From positions 1 to 39,378 of the forward strand of contig CAZDQL010000064.1 in the NCBI GenBank assembly GCA_964507325.1: DNA of 39,378 bases, read 5' to 3'. The position numbers and the translations under genes are program-made. This stretch comes from CAZDQL01 sp964507325 (GTDB taxonomy: Bacteria; Planctomycetota; UBA1135; GCA-002686595). Position 1 is the first letter of the stretch, and every line of letters starts with the position of its first letter. Positions 1 to 9,125 of the stretch are shown here, piece after piece. Below the pieces are notes generated by a model. The model was not told the DNA's origin, did no database searches, and saw nothing but the letters and a program-made list of their open reading frames with translations.

Positions 1-2
1 CG

Positions 3-269
3 ACCGAGGAGGTGTTGCTCCATCGCCCTCCGCTGGACTATCCCGCACGCGCGCTGCGACGGGGGATCGAGGGAGTCGTGCAGGTCGGCCTCGAGGTGGG
101 CCCGGCAGGAACGGTGGCCCGCGCCTGGGTCCTGCGCAGCAGCGGCAGTCGCCTCCTCGACCGCGCCGCGGTCGAGAACGTGCGCGCCTGGGTCTTCGAC
201 CCGGATGCGTTGCGGGCGAGGGAGATGGGGTGGGCATTCAGCCAATCGATCCGCTTCTTCCTCGACTGA
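3..269 (+). CDS. TonB C-terminal domain protein (5' partial)
   Basis: The reading frame is already open at the left edge (Thr-Glu-Glu precedes the first possible GTG at position 12), so this is the C-terminal tail of a longer gene. The visible 88 residues form a complete TonB C-terminal domain: a PPLDYPARA segment, then GIEGVVQVGLEV, a turn at GPAGTV, VLRSSGSRLLDRAAVENVRAW and FDPDA. Proteins of this family couple inner-membrane energy to outer-membrane transporters, or occur as free energy-transducer-like domains in secreted proteins; the missing N-terminus would decide which. The frame ends at TGA 267-269, seven bases before the convergent hydrolase ends. Confidence 0.85.
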   Translation, partial: TEEVLLHRPPLDYPARALRRGIEGVVQVGLEVGPAGTVARAWVLRSSGSRLLDRAAVENVRAWVFDPDALRAREMGWAFSQSIRFFLD

Positions 270-275
270 AGGTCA

Positions 276-1100
276 TCAGCGCCCACCGGCCGCCTCGGCC
301 TCCTCGAGGAACGGCAGCAGCACGGCGTTCGTCTCCGCGGGTCGCTCCACCGGCAGCGCGTGGCCGGCACCCTCGATCCCGTGGAAGCGGCCATTCGGTA
401 GCGCCTGGGTCAGCTTCAGCGCCACGCCCTCCGGGCAGTAGTCGCGACCGCCGCGCAGGATGAGCACGGGGCAACGGACGTCGGTCTCGCGCCCGTGGAT
501 CGTCCAGCCGACCGAGCCTTCGAAGCACAGGCGATAGGAGCGCGGGTCGTTCCGGCTCCAGGCCTCGACGAAGTCGGCCCGCAGCCGCTCCATCTCCTCG
601 CCGGGGAAGAGCCGCGGTGCGAGCGCGAGCGCGATGCGGCGTGGTCCGCAGAGCCGCAGCGGAATCCAGCGACCCAAGAGGAAGGCGAGCGAGCGCAGGG
701 AGCGGATGCGAGCATCGCAGACGGGGCTCAGGGCCGCCACCGAACGCACGCGCTCGGGAGCGCTGGCGGCGATCTCCAGGGCGACCATCGAGCCGAGGGA
801 GACGCCCAGGAGGTGCACGCGTCCGCTCTCTCCCAGCGCGTCCAGGAGCCGCAGCACGTCGTGCGCGTGATCCGCCACCCGCGGCCGCCGGTTCGTCCGC
901 GGTGAGGCGCCGTGGCCGCGGAGGTCGGGCAACAGGCAGCGGCGCTCCGGCTCGAGCGCGGCGACCTGCGGCTCCCAGTCGGCGCCGCTGCCACCCAAAC
1001 CGTGGATCAGGACGACGGTGGTGCGCCCGGGCGCCCACGCCTCTCCGCGGACCGCGTAGGCGAGCGCAGCGGCCACAGCGGAGTCCTCTCCCGTCACCAT
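276..1100 (-). CDS. Alpha/beta hydrolase
   Basis: A 274-residue alpha/beta-hydrolase-fold enzyme. Visible are the oxyanion-hole segment LIHGLGGSGADW near residue 32, LPDLRGHGAS, the nucleophile elbow GVSLGSM (Ser nucleophile), the acidic residue in LRGGRDYCP and the catalytic His in GAGHALP near the C-terminus. No signal peptide is evident, so it is probably cytoplasmic. A longer open frame runs upstream through the acylase gene, but only the ATG at 1100 gives family-like sequence. It begins 11 bases after the acylase stop on the same strand, so the two are probably co-transcribed. The substrate cannot be told from sequence; esterase, lactonase or C-C hydrolase are all possible. Confidence 0.88.
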   Translation of the reverse strand: MVTGEDSAVAAALAYAVRGEAWAPGRTTVVLIHGLGGSGADWEPQVAALEPERRCLLPDLRGHGASPRTNRRPRVADHAHDVLRLLDALGESGRVHLLGVSLGSMVALEIAASAPERVRSVAALSPVCDARIRSLRSLAFLLGRWIPLRLCGPRRIALALAPRLFPGEEMERLRADFVEAWSRNDPRSYRLCFEGSVGWTIHGRETDVRCPVLILRGGRDYCPEGVALKLTQALPNGRFHGIEGAGHALPVERPAETNAVLLPFLEEAEAAGGR

Positions 1101-1111
1101 GGCGCCCCGCT

Positions 1112-3457
1112 TCAGTCCCGACTCCCGCCGGGCCGCAGCTGCATCGCCTCCGGGAAGAGCCTCTCGATCGATTCGGGTCGCAGGGGCAACTGCACGAATT
1201 CGCCCCGCTCCCACAGCTCGACCTGATCGATGAAGTTCTCCGAGCCGATCCAACCGTCCTGCCCACCGAAGAGCACGAAGTGGTTCGCGTCCGGGTCCGA
1301 CAGATCGCTGACGTGCCGGGCTTGCGCTCCGAAGTAGGCGCGGTGCCTCTCCGTCGTCAAGGGCCCCGCCGTCTTCTGGATCGTGCCGTTCGTGCCGTCC
1401 GCCGGCAGCTGGTCGAAGCGCCAGGCCCAGCCCAGATAGGGCAGCCCGCCGAGAGGGTGCTGCACGTACAGCCGGTGCACGTCCCCCCAGACCTGGGTCT
1501 CGTCGTGCGCGGCGGCGGCCTCTGCGAAGGCGCTCGCGACCGCCGCTCGCGGCAGCTCGCCGCTGGCCAGGTCCTGCGCGAGGAAGGCGTGCACGCAGGT
1601 GGCGCCGCGCAGGTAGCGCTCGATCCGCTCCCCCCAGGCCTCGCGGTAGTGCGTGGCGAGCAGCACGTCGACGAGCCGCTGGTACGCGAGCGCTGCGCGA
1701 CTCTCCCGTCGGAAGTGACCGTCCCAGTCGCGCAGGAGGGCGGCGAAGCGCTCCACCTCCTCCGAGGAGGTTTCCCCCAGCGCCGCGACGAGCGCTCGCG
1801 CTGCGGAGTGCCCTGAGGTCAGGTACACGTCGCGCTGGATCGCCACTGCGTCCTGGACGTTCACGGGGCTCTTCTCCTCGATCAGCCCGGCGATCCGGTC
1901 GACGCGGTCGTTCGAGTTTCCGCCCGCGACCAGGGGCGGGGTCGTCCTGATGGGCGTGTTGTTGGCGGAGACCAGGAAGCCGGTCTCGGGATCGAGCTCC
2001 GCCGGCAGCCCCGTGCTGGGGGTAGCCCGCAGACCCTGGGGCCAGTCGCAGCGCGGGTCCGCGGGATCCGCGATCAGCGCCGCACCCGCGTGCGCCGCAG
2101 CCGGGATCTGCTCCAGCGCCATCAGCTGTCCGATGTGCCCGTCGGCGCTGGCGAAGAGGAGGTTCTGGCCGGCCACCGCGTAGTCGGCGAAGGCCGCCCT
2201 GAACTCGCTCCAATCGCGCGCGTGGCTCGCACGCAGGAAGGCGGAGAACTCGTCGCTCGGCTCGTGCCCACGCCAGCGCAGTGCGAGCGGGGGCAGATCG
2301 AGCCTCTCGAAGAGCGCGAGGTCCGAGAGGATCGGGCCGAACGGGGTCTCGGCGATCTCGATCTTGGCGTCGCACCACAGCCGGGTCGGCAGCACCTCCT
2401 CGCGCCTGACGATCTCGCTCGCGTCCAACTGCGAGACGTCGTAGAGGGCGCTCGAGTAGGAGAGCATGTTCGTCCCACCGAAGGCGATCCGCTCGTTGCG
2501 CCCCAGCACGACCGCAGGCACGCCCGGCAGCGTCAGGCCGACCACCGTGTGCTCTGGCGTGCGGTAGCCGATCAGGCACCAGAAGTTGGGCACGAAGAAA
2601 CCCAGGTGCGGGTCGTTGGCGATCAGCGGCGCACCCGAAGCCGTCCCGGAGCCCGCGACGACGAAGCTGTTGCTGCCGCTCTTGGAGAGGCTCGCGAGGC
2701 CTGATAGGGGAGTCGGCGCCTCGGGCCCGAAGCTCGCCGAGCCGGCGGCGTCCAGGGCTTTCAAACGGCTGAGGAGCTCGCCGAAGCGGGGCTCCTCTCG
2801 GAGTGCGAGCAGCCCGATGGTGCGTCCCAGACTGATGTCGACGCTGGCCACCCGCGCGCAGGCGATCACGTCCTCCACGCTCCAGTGCTGGCCGCGCTCG
2901 ATGCCGAGCAACCGGGCGTCGTACGGGCGCCGGGTCGTACGCTCTGCCTGCAGGTTCAGACCCTCGACGTAGCGCTCGAGCCACGCGCGCGATTCGTCGG
3001 GCAGCGCCGCGACGATCTCCGGCACGGCGCGGTCGAGGTCGAGGGTCCGCAGCAGCTCGTCCACGGGTCTCGCGAACGGCCCCCCCATCTGCGACAGCTC
3101 GCCGCGCGCGACGCGTCGCAGGAGCTCGATCTGTGTGCGCCTCAGGTGGCCGTGCACCACTCCGATCAGGAACGGCACGTCGAGCTCGTCCTCGGCCACG
3201 ATGAACGGCACCATCTGCTCGTTCCAGCGCACCACGGCGGGCGCTCTCAGCGGCAGATCCTCGCTCGGGAAGGCGGCCAGTCGCGCGTGGCGCGGGACGC
3301 TGCCCGGCTCGGGGGGCACCCACACGCAGGCTCCCACCGCGGCGACGGCCGCGGTGAGTCCCAGGGCACGCAGGGACCAGCGCTTCAGCAGCGCGGCCAG
3401 ACGGCGCGGCGCCGGGCGAGCGCAAGTGGGGTGCGGGCGTCTCCTGGAAGGGTCCAT
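1112..3457 (-). CDS. Penicillin acylase family Ntn-hydrolase, exported
   Basis: A 781-residue member of the penicillin amidase (peptidase S45) family. These proteins are processed by autocatalysis so that an internal Ser becomes the N-terminal nucleophile of the beta chain. The expected motif GSNSFVVAG is present with Ser262 as nucleophile, followed by ANDPHLG, a GRNERIAFGGTN block and later SANNTPIRT, as in family members. An N-terminal hydrophobic stretch (about residues 28-45) ending in VGAC suggests a lipoprotein or membrane-anchored periplasmic enzyme. Family members cleave amides such as beta-lactams, acyl-homoserine lactones or N-acyl peptides; the substrate here is unknown. It lies 18 bases after the DUF72 gene and just ahead of the alpha/beta hydrolase, suggesting an operon. 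Confidence 0.9.
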   Translation of the reverse strand: MDPSRRRPHPTCARPAPRRLAALLKRWSLRALGLTAAVAAVGACVWVPPEPGSVPRHARLAAFPSEDLPLRAPAVVRWNEQMVPFIVAEDELDVPFLIGVVHGHLRRTQIELLRRVARGELSQMGGPFARPVDELLRTLDLDRAVPEIVAALPDESRAWLERYVEGLNLQAERTTRRPYDARLLGIERGQHWSVEDVIACARVASVDISLGRTIGLLALREEPRFGELLSRLKALDAAGSASFGPEAPTPLSGLASLSKSGSNSFVVAGSGTASGAPLIANDPHLGFFVPNFWCLIGYRTPEHTVVGLTLPGVPAVVLGRNERIAFGGTNMLSYSSALYDVSQLDASEIVRREEVLPTRLWCDAKIEIAETPFGPILSDLALFERLDLPPLALRWRGHEPSDEFSAFLRASHARDWSEFRAAFADYAVAGQNLLFASADGHIGQLMALEQIPAAAHAGAALIADPADPRCDWPQGLRATPSTGLPAELDPETGFLVSANNTPIRTTPPLVAGGNSNDRVDRIAGLIEEKSPVNVQDAVAIQRDVYLTSGHSAARALVAALGETSSEEVERFAALLRDWDGHFRRESRAALAYQRLVDVLLATHYREAWGERIERYLRGATCVHAFLAQDLASGELPRAAVASAFAEAAAAHDETQVWGDVHRLYVQHPLGGLPYLGWAWRFDQLPADGTNGTIQKTAGPLTTERHRAYFGAQARHVSDLSDPDANHFVLFGGQDGWIGSENFIDQVELWERGEFVQLPLRPESIERLFPEAMQLRPGGSRD

Positions 3458-3475
3458 GGACAGATCAGGAGCGCT

Positions 3476-4312
3476 TCAATCTTCCGGACCGGTCGTGGCC
3501 GCTCGCTCGTAGAGCTGCTGGAACATGCGCACCGAATCCGGCGCGTGCCCCGCGAAGTGGTTGTTGAAGTAGCCGAAGACCTCGATCTGGGCCCGGCGCA
3601 GCCAGCGGATCTCGTCGATCCAGCGCGAGACCACCGACTCGCGATCGACCACCGTCTTCTCCCACGAGGTGGTGATCTGCTCGATCTGCTTGCGGTCGCC
3701 GAGCCAGCGCAAATAGGCGAAATCGGCGGTGGGCTCTCCGACCATCTGGCGCCACTCTCCGACTCCCGGCATCCAGGCGTGCTCCACCCAGGCGAGAGCG
3801 ACCCGATGTGCGCGGCAGACATCGACGAGTGGCGGTGTCACCCAGCCCCTGTTGCGCACCTCGACTGCGATGCGCGGTCCGGTGGGCAAGCGACCGAGGA
3901 AGTGATCGAGCCGCTCGAGGAACGGATTCAGCGTGGCGAACGCGCGCTTGTTGAAGTACGGGAACTGCAGCAACAACGGACCCAGACGCGGTCCCAGCTC
4001 CGACATCCGCTCCAGGAACTCCTCCATCTCGCCCAGGGCGTCGACCAGGACCTTCTCGTGGGTCACCACGCGCGGGACCTTGGCGGCGAAGCAGAATCCT
4101 TCGGGGGTGCGCCGCCGCCAGGCCGCGACGTTGGTCGCAGTGGGCATGCGGTAGAAGGTGGCGTCGATCTCGACCGTGTCGAACACGCCGGCGTAGTGCT
4201 CGATGAAGGCCGCGGGCTTGGTGCCCGGTGGGTAGAAGGGCCCGACCCAGTCCTTCGAGGACCAGGACGACGTGCCGATCCTCAGCCCGCTGTCCCCGGC
4301 GATCATGCGCAC
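3476..4312 (-). CDS. DUF72 (YecE-like) TIM-barrel protein
   Basis: A 278-residue DUF72 protein. It shows the family opening RIGTSSWSSKDWVGPFYP, VEIDATFYRMP, FAAKVPR, LLLQFPYF, IAVEVRNRGW, FAYLRWLG and the C-terminal YFNNHFAGHAPDS. DUF72 proteins are conserved TIM-barrel proteins without an agreed biochemical function. No signal peptide is seen, so it is presumably cytoplasmic. The start could be the ATG at 4312 or an in-frame ATG two codons later. It sits between the BNR_4-type lipoprotein gene (53 bases upstream) and the acylase gene (18 bases downstream), all leftward. Confidence 0.9.
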   Translation of the reverse strand: MRMIAGDSGLRIGTSSWSSKDWVGPFYPPGTKPAAFIEHYAGVFDTVEIDATFYRMPTATNVAAWRRRTPEGFCFAAKVPRVVTHEKVLVDALGEMEEFLERMSELGPRLGPLLLQFPYFNKRAFATLNPFLERLDHFLGRLPTGPRIAVEVRNRGWVTPPLVDVCRAHRVALAWVEHAWMPGVGEWRQMVGEPTADFAYLRWLGDRKQIEQITTSWEKTVVDRESVVSRWIDEIRWLRRAQIEVFGYFNNHFAGHAPDSVRMFQQLYERAATTGPED

Positions 4313-4365
4313 CAGCGTAGCACCAGCGCCCGCGGGTCGCCCGCCGCGTCAGTCGCTGGGTCCCT

Positions 4366-5673
4366 TCACCACGGCTGCCATTCGAGGATCGATACGGGCT
4401 GTGGGGCCAGGTCCTCGAGTCCCTCGCCATCCCCTTGACCGACGGTCTGGACGAAGAGGCTCAGGACGCCGTAGCGCTCCCAGCGGACGGGATCGAAGCT
4501 CGGCTCCCACATCCCGACGGAGTGCTGCGTCAGATCGCGGACGGTCCACTCGAAGTCCTCGAGATCGTCACACACCGCGGCCGACACCCGGCTTCCACGT
4601 TCGACGTCCCGGAAGAGCAGGACCGCGCGGGTTCTCTTCCCCACCGTCTGCACGGCGATCTGCGGGCGTGAGATCGGAATGCGCTTGGTGCCCCCGCCGC
4701 TGAGGGAGAAGGGCGTGGTGCGGCGTGATACGGGACGCGAATGCCAGCCCTGCTCGTCTCGCCAGACGAGTCGATACTGCGGCACCCCGCTCTCGGCGTC
4801 GCGCCAGTAGGTCGCGATGTACGGCCTCCCGAGCGCATCCGCGCACATCGACGTCTGGTTGATCAACTCGCTCCTCTGGGGAATCCGACAGGCGTACTCG
4901 GCGTTCGCCTGCCTGATCGGCAGCTCGTACGTCTCGCCCGTCGACCGTTCCCAGGTCACTCCCCCATCGCGCGAGCGCGCGTAGCCGAGATCGTGGTTGG
5001 TGGCGACGTCGCCGCTCTCGCGCCAGACCCAGGAGAGGTGCAGCGTCCCCGAGGAGTCGACGGCGAACTGCCAGTAGGCGTTGCGCTGCCCCTCGCCGGC
5101 GAGCAGGCCGTCCTGGAGCTGGCGCCACTCCCCTGCCTGCACGTCGAAGCGATTCAGCATCAGGTTTCCGTTGCCCGAGCTGCCATCCCGGTACAGGCAG
5201 AGCAGATCCCCGCACGGCAGCGTGTAGAACTCGGGGTAGGTGACGCGCTCCTCCTTCAAGCCGGTCATCGCGAGCTGCTCGGTCAGCTGCAGCGAACCGG
5301 GCTCCGTTCCACGGACGTAGCGCAGCGGATTGCCGTGGTGGTCCCAGGCCACGTGCAGGACTCCGTCTCCATCCAGACCCAGGCTGATCGAGTTGTGGGC
5401 GTCGCCCGTTCGCCCCCTCAGCGCAGTGGTCACGCTGCTCCACTCCGCCCCCCCCGCCGCGCGCCGAGCGAGCACGACTCGCGAGTCCTGGTCGTAGTAG
5501 GCCGCGAACTGCCGGTCGCCGGAGCTGATCACCGAGCTGCGCCGGAAGATGACGGCGTTGACCGAGTTCTTCGCCCAACCGGAGCCGATGGGGACACTGC
5601 GCGGCCGGGCCAGTCGCGGCTGCGCACAGGCCACGACGCAGATCGAACAGAGGAGGAGAATCGAACGCACCAT
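4366..5673 (-). CDS. BNR_4-type repeat lipoprotein
   Basis: A 435-residue exported protein. The ATG at 5673 was chosen because it gives a short hydrophobic signal ending in VVAC (lipobox, Cys16); the much longer upstream open frame is antisense to the MFS gene and lacks coding character. The sequence matches the BNR_4 type of beta-propeller: DAHNSISLGLDGDGVLHVAWDHHGNPLRY, GNLMLNRFD, FAVDSSGTLHLSW, YARSRDGGVTWE and MCADALGRPYIATYW. Families sharing the DxHN block include proteins linked to polysaccharide degradation and some polysaccharide lyases, so a surface carbohydrate-binding or lyase role is a reasonable guess but unproven. It diverges from the MFS gene across about 40 bases. Confidence 0.82.
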   Translation of the reverse strand: MVRSILLLCSICVVACAQPRLARPRSVPIGSGWAKNSVNAVIFRRSSVISSGDRQFAAYYDQDSRVVLARRAAGGAEWSSVTTALRGRTGDAHNSISLGLDGDGVLHVAWDHHGNPLRYVRGTEPGSLQLTEQLAMTGLKEERVTYPEFYTLPCGDLLCLYRDGSSGNGNLMLNRFDVQAGEWRQLQDGLLAGEGQRNAYWQFAVDSSGTLHLSWVWRESGDVATNHDLGYARSRDGGVTWERSTGETYELPIRQANAEYACRIPQRSELINQTSMCADALGRPYIATYWRDAESGVPQYRLVWRDEQGWHSRPVSRRTTPFSLSGGGTKRIPISRPQIAVQTVGKRTRAVLLFRDVERGSRVSAAVCDDLEDFEWTVRDLTQHSVGMWEPSFDPVRWERYGVLSLFVQTVGQGDGEGLEDLAPQPVSILEWQPW

Positions 5674-5713
5674 CCCGCAGATGATAGGGACCCGAAGCGG
5701 TATTCTCCTGCGG

Positions 5714-6907
5714 ATGCGGCGTGAAGCAGTCCGTTCCGACGTCATTCGCCTCTTGCTGGCGACCCTCTTCTTCGGAGCGGCGGCGGGGATCTTCCAGTCG
5801 AGCATCAACAACTTCCTGGAGAGCACCCACGGCCTCGTCGCGGAGGAGCGCGGCTGGCTGGAGTTTCCCCGGGAGCTGCCGGGATTCCTGCTCATCTTCG
5901 TCACCGGGCTGCTCCTGATCCGACTCCGCGAGAGCCAGATCGCCGCCGTCGCCATGACCCTGGCCGCGGTCGGCGCGGTCGGCCTGGCCTACCTGGCGCC
6001 CGGGATGTGGATGCTGGTCGCCTGGATCGCGATCTGGTCCCTCGGCGATCACATCCTGTTCGCCGTGCACGGTCCCCTCGGTCTCAAGCTCGCCCGGGAC
6101 GGAGGCGAGGGGCACCGTCTCGGCCAGCTCGGCGGGGCCTCCAACCTAGGCACGATTCTCGGCGTGAGCGGCGTCTTCCTGCTGGCGAAGTACAGGGGTG
6201 ACGACTTCCCGCTCTTCTTCCTCATCGCCGCCGGTTGCTGTCTGCTCGCGGCGGCCAACTACGGCAGCCTGCGGGTCGGCAAGGGAGACCCGCCGTCGCG
6301 TCGCTTCGTGTTCCGCAAGGAGTACCGCCTCTTCTACGCCATCAGCGCCCTGTTCGGCACGCGCAAGCAGATCTTCCTCGTCTTCGGTTCTTGGGTTCTG
6401 GTCTCCCTCCACGGTGTGACGGTCTCCACGATGGCGCTGCTCTTCTTCATCGCCTCTGCCATCGGCGTTGTGCTGCGGCCGCTCCTGGGCGACGTCATCG
6501 ATTGGGTCGGGGAGCGCCTCGTGCTCGCCGTGGATGAGTTGCTGCTCCTCGCCGTCTGCCTCACCTACGCCTTCGCCTCGGACCTGCTGCCCGCTCCGTA
6601 CGACCTGTACGCCCTCTACGGGGCCTACATCCTCGACCTGGCCCTCTTCGCGCTGCGCGTGGCGCGCGTCACCTACCTGAAGAAGATCGCCCGCGACCCG
6701 GCCGACATCACGCCGACCGTCACCCTGGGCATCACCATCGACCATTCGGTCGCCATGACCCTGCCGATCCTCTCCGGCTACATCTGGGCGGCCTACGGCT
6801 TCCGCTGGGTCTTCATCCTCGCCGGTGCCATCGCCCTGGCGGGGTTCTTCGTCTGTCTGCGGATCCGCGTGCCGGAGCGAAACCCGGCCCGGATCACTGG
6901 CGGTTGA
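5714..6907 (+). CDS. MFS transporter
   Basis: A 397-residue integral membrane protein with about twelve hydrophobic segments in two halves, consistent with the Major Facilitator Superfamily. The charged loop RLGQLGGASNLGTILGVSG and the repeat-like RPLLGDVIDWVGERLVLAVDE fit MFS loops. The start was set at ATG 5714, just before the first hydrophobic segment; upstream codons in frame are antisense to the BNR_4-type gene. No clear Shine-Dalgarno sequence precedes it. The substrate is unknown; the divergent BNR_4-type lipoprotein hints at saccharide uptake, by position only. Its last 14 bases overlap the end of the convergent transglutaminase gene. Confidence 0.85.
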   Translation: MRREAVRSDVIRLLLATLFFGAAAGIFQSSINNFLESTHGLVAEERGWLEFPRELPGFLLIFVTGLLLIRLRESQIAAVAMTLAAVGAVGLAYLAPGMWMLVAWIAIWSLGDHILFAVHGPLGLKLARDGGEGHRLGQLGGASNLGTILGVSGVFLLAKYRGDDFPLFFLIAAGCCLLAAANYGSLRVGKGDPPSRRFVFRKEYRLFYAISALFGTRKQIFLVFGSWVLVSLHGVTVSTMALLFFIASAIGVVLRPLLGDVIDWVGERLVLAVDELLLLAVCLTYAFASDLLPAPYDLYALYGAYILDLALFALRVARVTYLKKIARDPADITPTVTLGITIDHSVAMTLPILSGYIWAAYGFRWVFILAGAIALAGFFVCLRIRVPERNPARITGG

Positions 6908-8938
6908 ATGGAGTGCCTGCGTCCAGGAGTAGGGCGCGCACGAGGCCGTCCTCCTCCTCGAAGCTGATGAGGAAGCTCTGGTGTCCGGCCTGCAGGTGCC
7001 AGAAGCCGTTCCCGTCGCGCTCGCCGAGAGGGGCGACAACGTCCTCGAGCGAGTTGTGCATCTTGAGCTCGCCGTCCTCCCAGTAGATCCTCATCGTCAA
7101 GTTGGCTGGGGCGAAGCGGTAGGAGCCGAGCAGCGGCGCGACCTCCACGGGGACCTCGTCGCCGGTCTCCTCCGGCTCCGACTCGCGGGGGAAGCGAGCG
7201 ATCTGGTGGATGATCATCCTCGCCACCGCACCCGCGTCGTCGCGTTCGAAGAGGAAGTAGAGCTGGTTGGTGAGCGTGCAGTACCAGCGCCCCTCGTCGT
7301 CGGGCTCCTTCAGCCCCAGGACCTGCCCGCGGATGTCCACGGCGAGTGCGCCGTCGCGCACGAGCGCGGGCACGGTGAGGCTGCCGTCCGCGGCGAGGTA
7401 CTCGCCGACGTGGTCCGCGTACTTCTCCTCCGCCTCGGCCGATTCCTCTCCCGAGCCGACCCGGTACTCGAGGATCTCCATCGACTTCGTGTTGACCGCG
7501 ATAGTGAAGGAGTCGAGCAGCCCCACCCGGATGTGACCGGAGTCGCAGAAGTCGATCTCGTGGGCCGTGCAGTCCACGGGAATCCAGCCCGCGTCACCCA
7601 TCCAGATCTCCGTCCAGGCGTGCTGGCCGAACATGCCCCCCTCGTTGGGGACGTACATGCAGCCCCAGCACACGCGGGCGGGGATGCCGACCGCGCGGCA
7701 GAAGCCCGCCAGCAGGGTCGAGTGGGCCCCGCACTCGCCCCGGCGCAGGTCGTAGGTCTTGCGCGCGGTCAAGCCCCCGGGGAGGGCGTAGTCGATGTGG
7801 TCGGCCACCCACAGGCTCAACCGGCCGGCGGCCTCCCACGCGTCGGACGCCCCTTGCGTGAGCTCCAGGGCCTTCTGCACGAGCACGGGATCGTCCGCCT
7901 CCATCAGCTCGTCGGGCTCGAGGTACTCGGCCAGCGCCGGGTCGTCGATCTGCGGCGGGAACGGCGGCGCGCCCGCTCCGTCGTAGTGCACGTGCTCGAT
8001 CTCGAAGACGCCCTCGATGAGGTTCCCCGTCACGGTGCCCACGAAGCGCTGGCCGGGGACGTTCAGGCTCTCGACCGTGGGCTCCACGCCTGACGGCTCG
8101 AGCACGGCCTGGACCTTCATGTAGGTGATCCCCGGGACGTCGGCGATCGTGACGTTGGTCTTGGTGAGAATGGTCGAGTCGACGTTGACCCGCCGGACCT
8201 GCTTCTTCACTCCGGGCAGCGCGAGGGTGGAGACGTAGCCCCCGGGAAGCTCGCTCTTGACGACGATGCCGGTCGCCTTGTCGAGCCACACCCGCACCTT
8301 GACACCCGACTCAACTCCGACGCGGTCCAGGATCACCGTGTCGTAGTGGCTTCCGGCGAGCGCGAGCGACTCCTCGCCGACGCGGGTGATGCGGTTCGTC
8401 TCGATCTCGTGCTCGCGCACCTCCAGCAGCTCGTAGGTCACCTCGGTGGCGTCGCCCTCGACGAAGTCACGCACGAGGTGGGGAAGAACATCGTGTTCTC
8501 GCGCAGCACGCCCTCGGGGAGCTCGAGCGTCTGCGTCTTCCCGTCGAGCGACCCCGACATGTGAGCCACGTTCCCCTCGACCACGACCTGCGAGGAGAGG
8601 TCCATGTCCCCCGAGAGGATGTGACTGTCGTGGTACGTGAACTGCTCGGTCTCGGGATCGATGTGGTAGGTCAGATCGAGCGTGGTGGTGATGTCGCTGC
8701 CCAGCGCCGAGCGCTCCATGAGCACGTAGTGCTTCAAGAGCGTGTACTCCTCTCCATCCGACTCCTCGGTGGTCACGTGGAACTCGGCGTAGCCGCACAC
8801 GGTGCCATCCATCTCGATCCCGAAGACGTAGGTCTGCGGTTCGAGGGCGACCGGCTCGTCGATCGTGGTCGACTGGCAGCCGGCCACGAGGATGGGTGCG
8901 AGGGCGCAAAGGCCCAAGAACGTCCGGAGAGGGTTCAT
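6894..8938 (-). pseudogene. Transglutaminase-core lipoprotein with one frameshift
   Basis: One gene split between two frames. The N-terminal part starts at ATG 8938 with a lipoprotein signal (LVAGC) and continues to ENTMFFP near 8484. The frame then shifts and the protein resumes as HLVRDFVEGD through to the stop at 6894. Adding one base to the G-run at 8480-8483 (C-run on the coding strand) restores a single protein of about 680 residues. The second part holds a transglutaminase core with catalytic Cys in RRGECGAHS, His in GQHAWTEIW and Asp in WIPVDCT. Such proteins act as periplasmic proteases, peptidases or cross-linkers. Sequence on both sides is intact and family-like, so a homopolymer sequencing error is as likely as a recent mutation. 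Confidence 0.85.
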
Positions 8939-9125
8939 CTGTGGATTCCTGTGTGGGGTGACGACTCGGCGCGCTCCGTGGAGGTCGCAGAAGCCCATGC
9001 CTACCGGGTGCCCGTGGGTTTCTTCAATCCCGCTTGTACGGGTTTCGCTATCGTATCGATCTGCCTGCGCTTGGCCGACGTCCCTGCCGCCTGTGGTCTG
9101 CTCGGGGAGGTCTGCGGTCTCCGGA

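Noticed and set aside
1101..3425. Very long reverse frame continuing from the alpha/beta hydrolase through the acylase gene
   Set aside because: Arg/Ala/Gly-rich low-complexity translation typical of an out-of-frame read in GC-rich DNA; the acylase lies in another frame on the same strand.
5674..5955. Longer start for the BNR_4-type gene, extending under the MFS gene
   Set aside because: The extension is Arg/Ser-rich antisense sequence; the lipoprotein signal at 5673 is a clear N-terminus.
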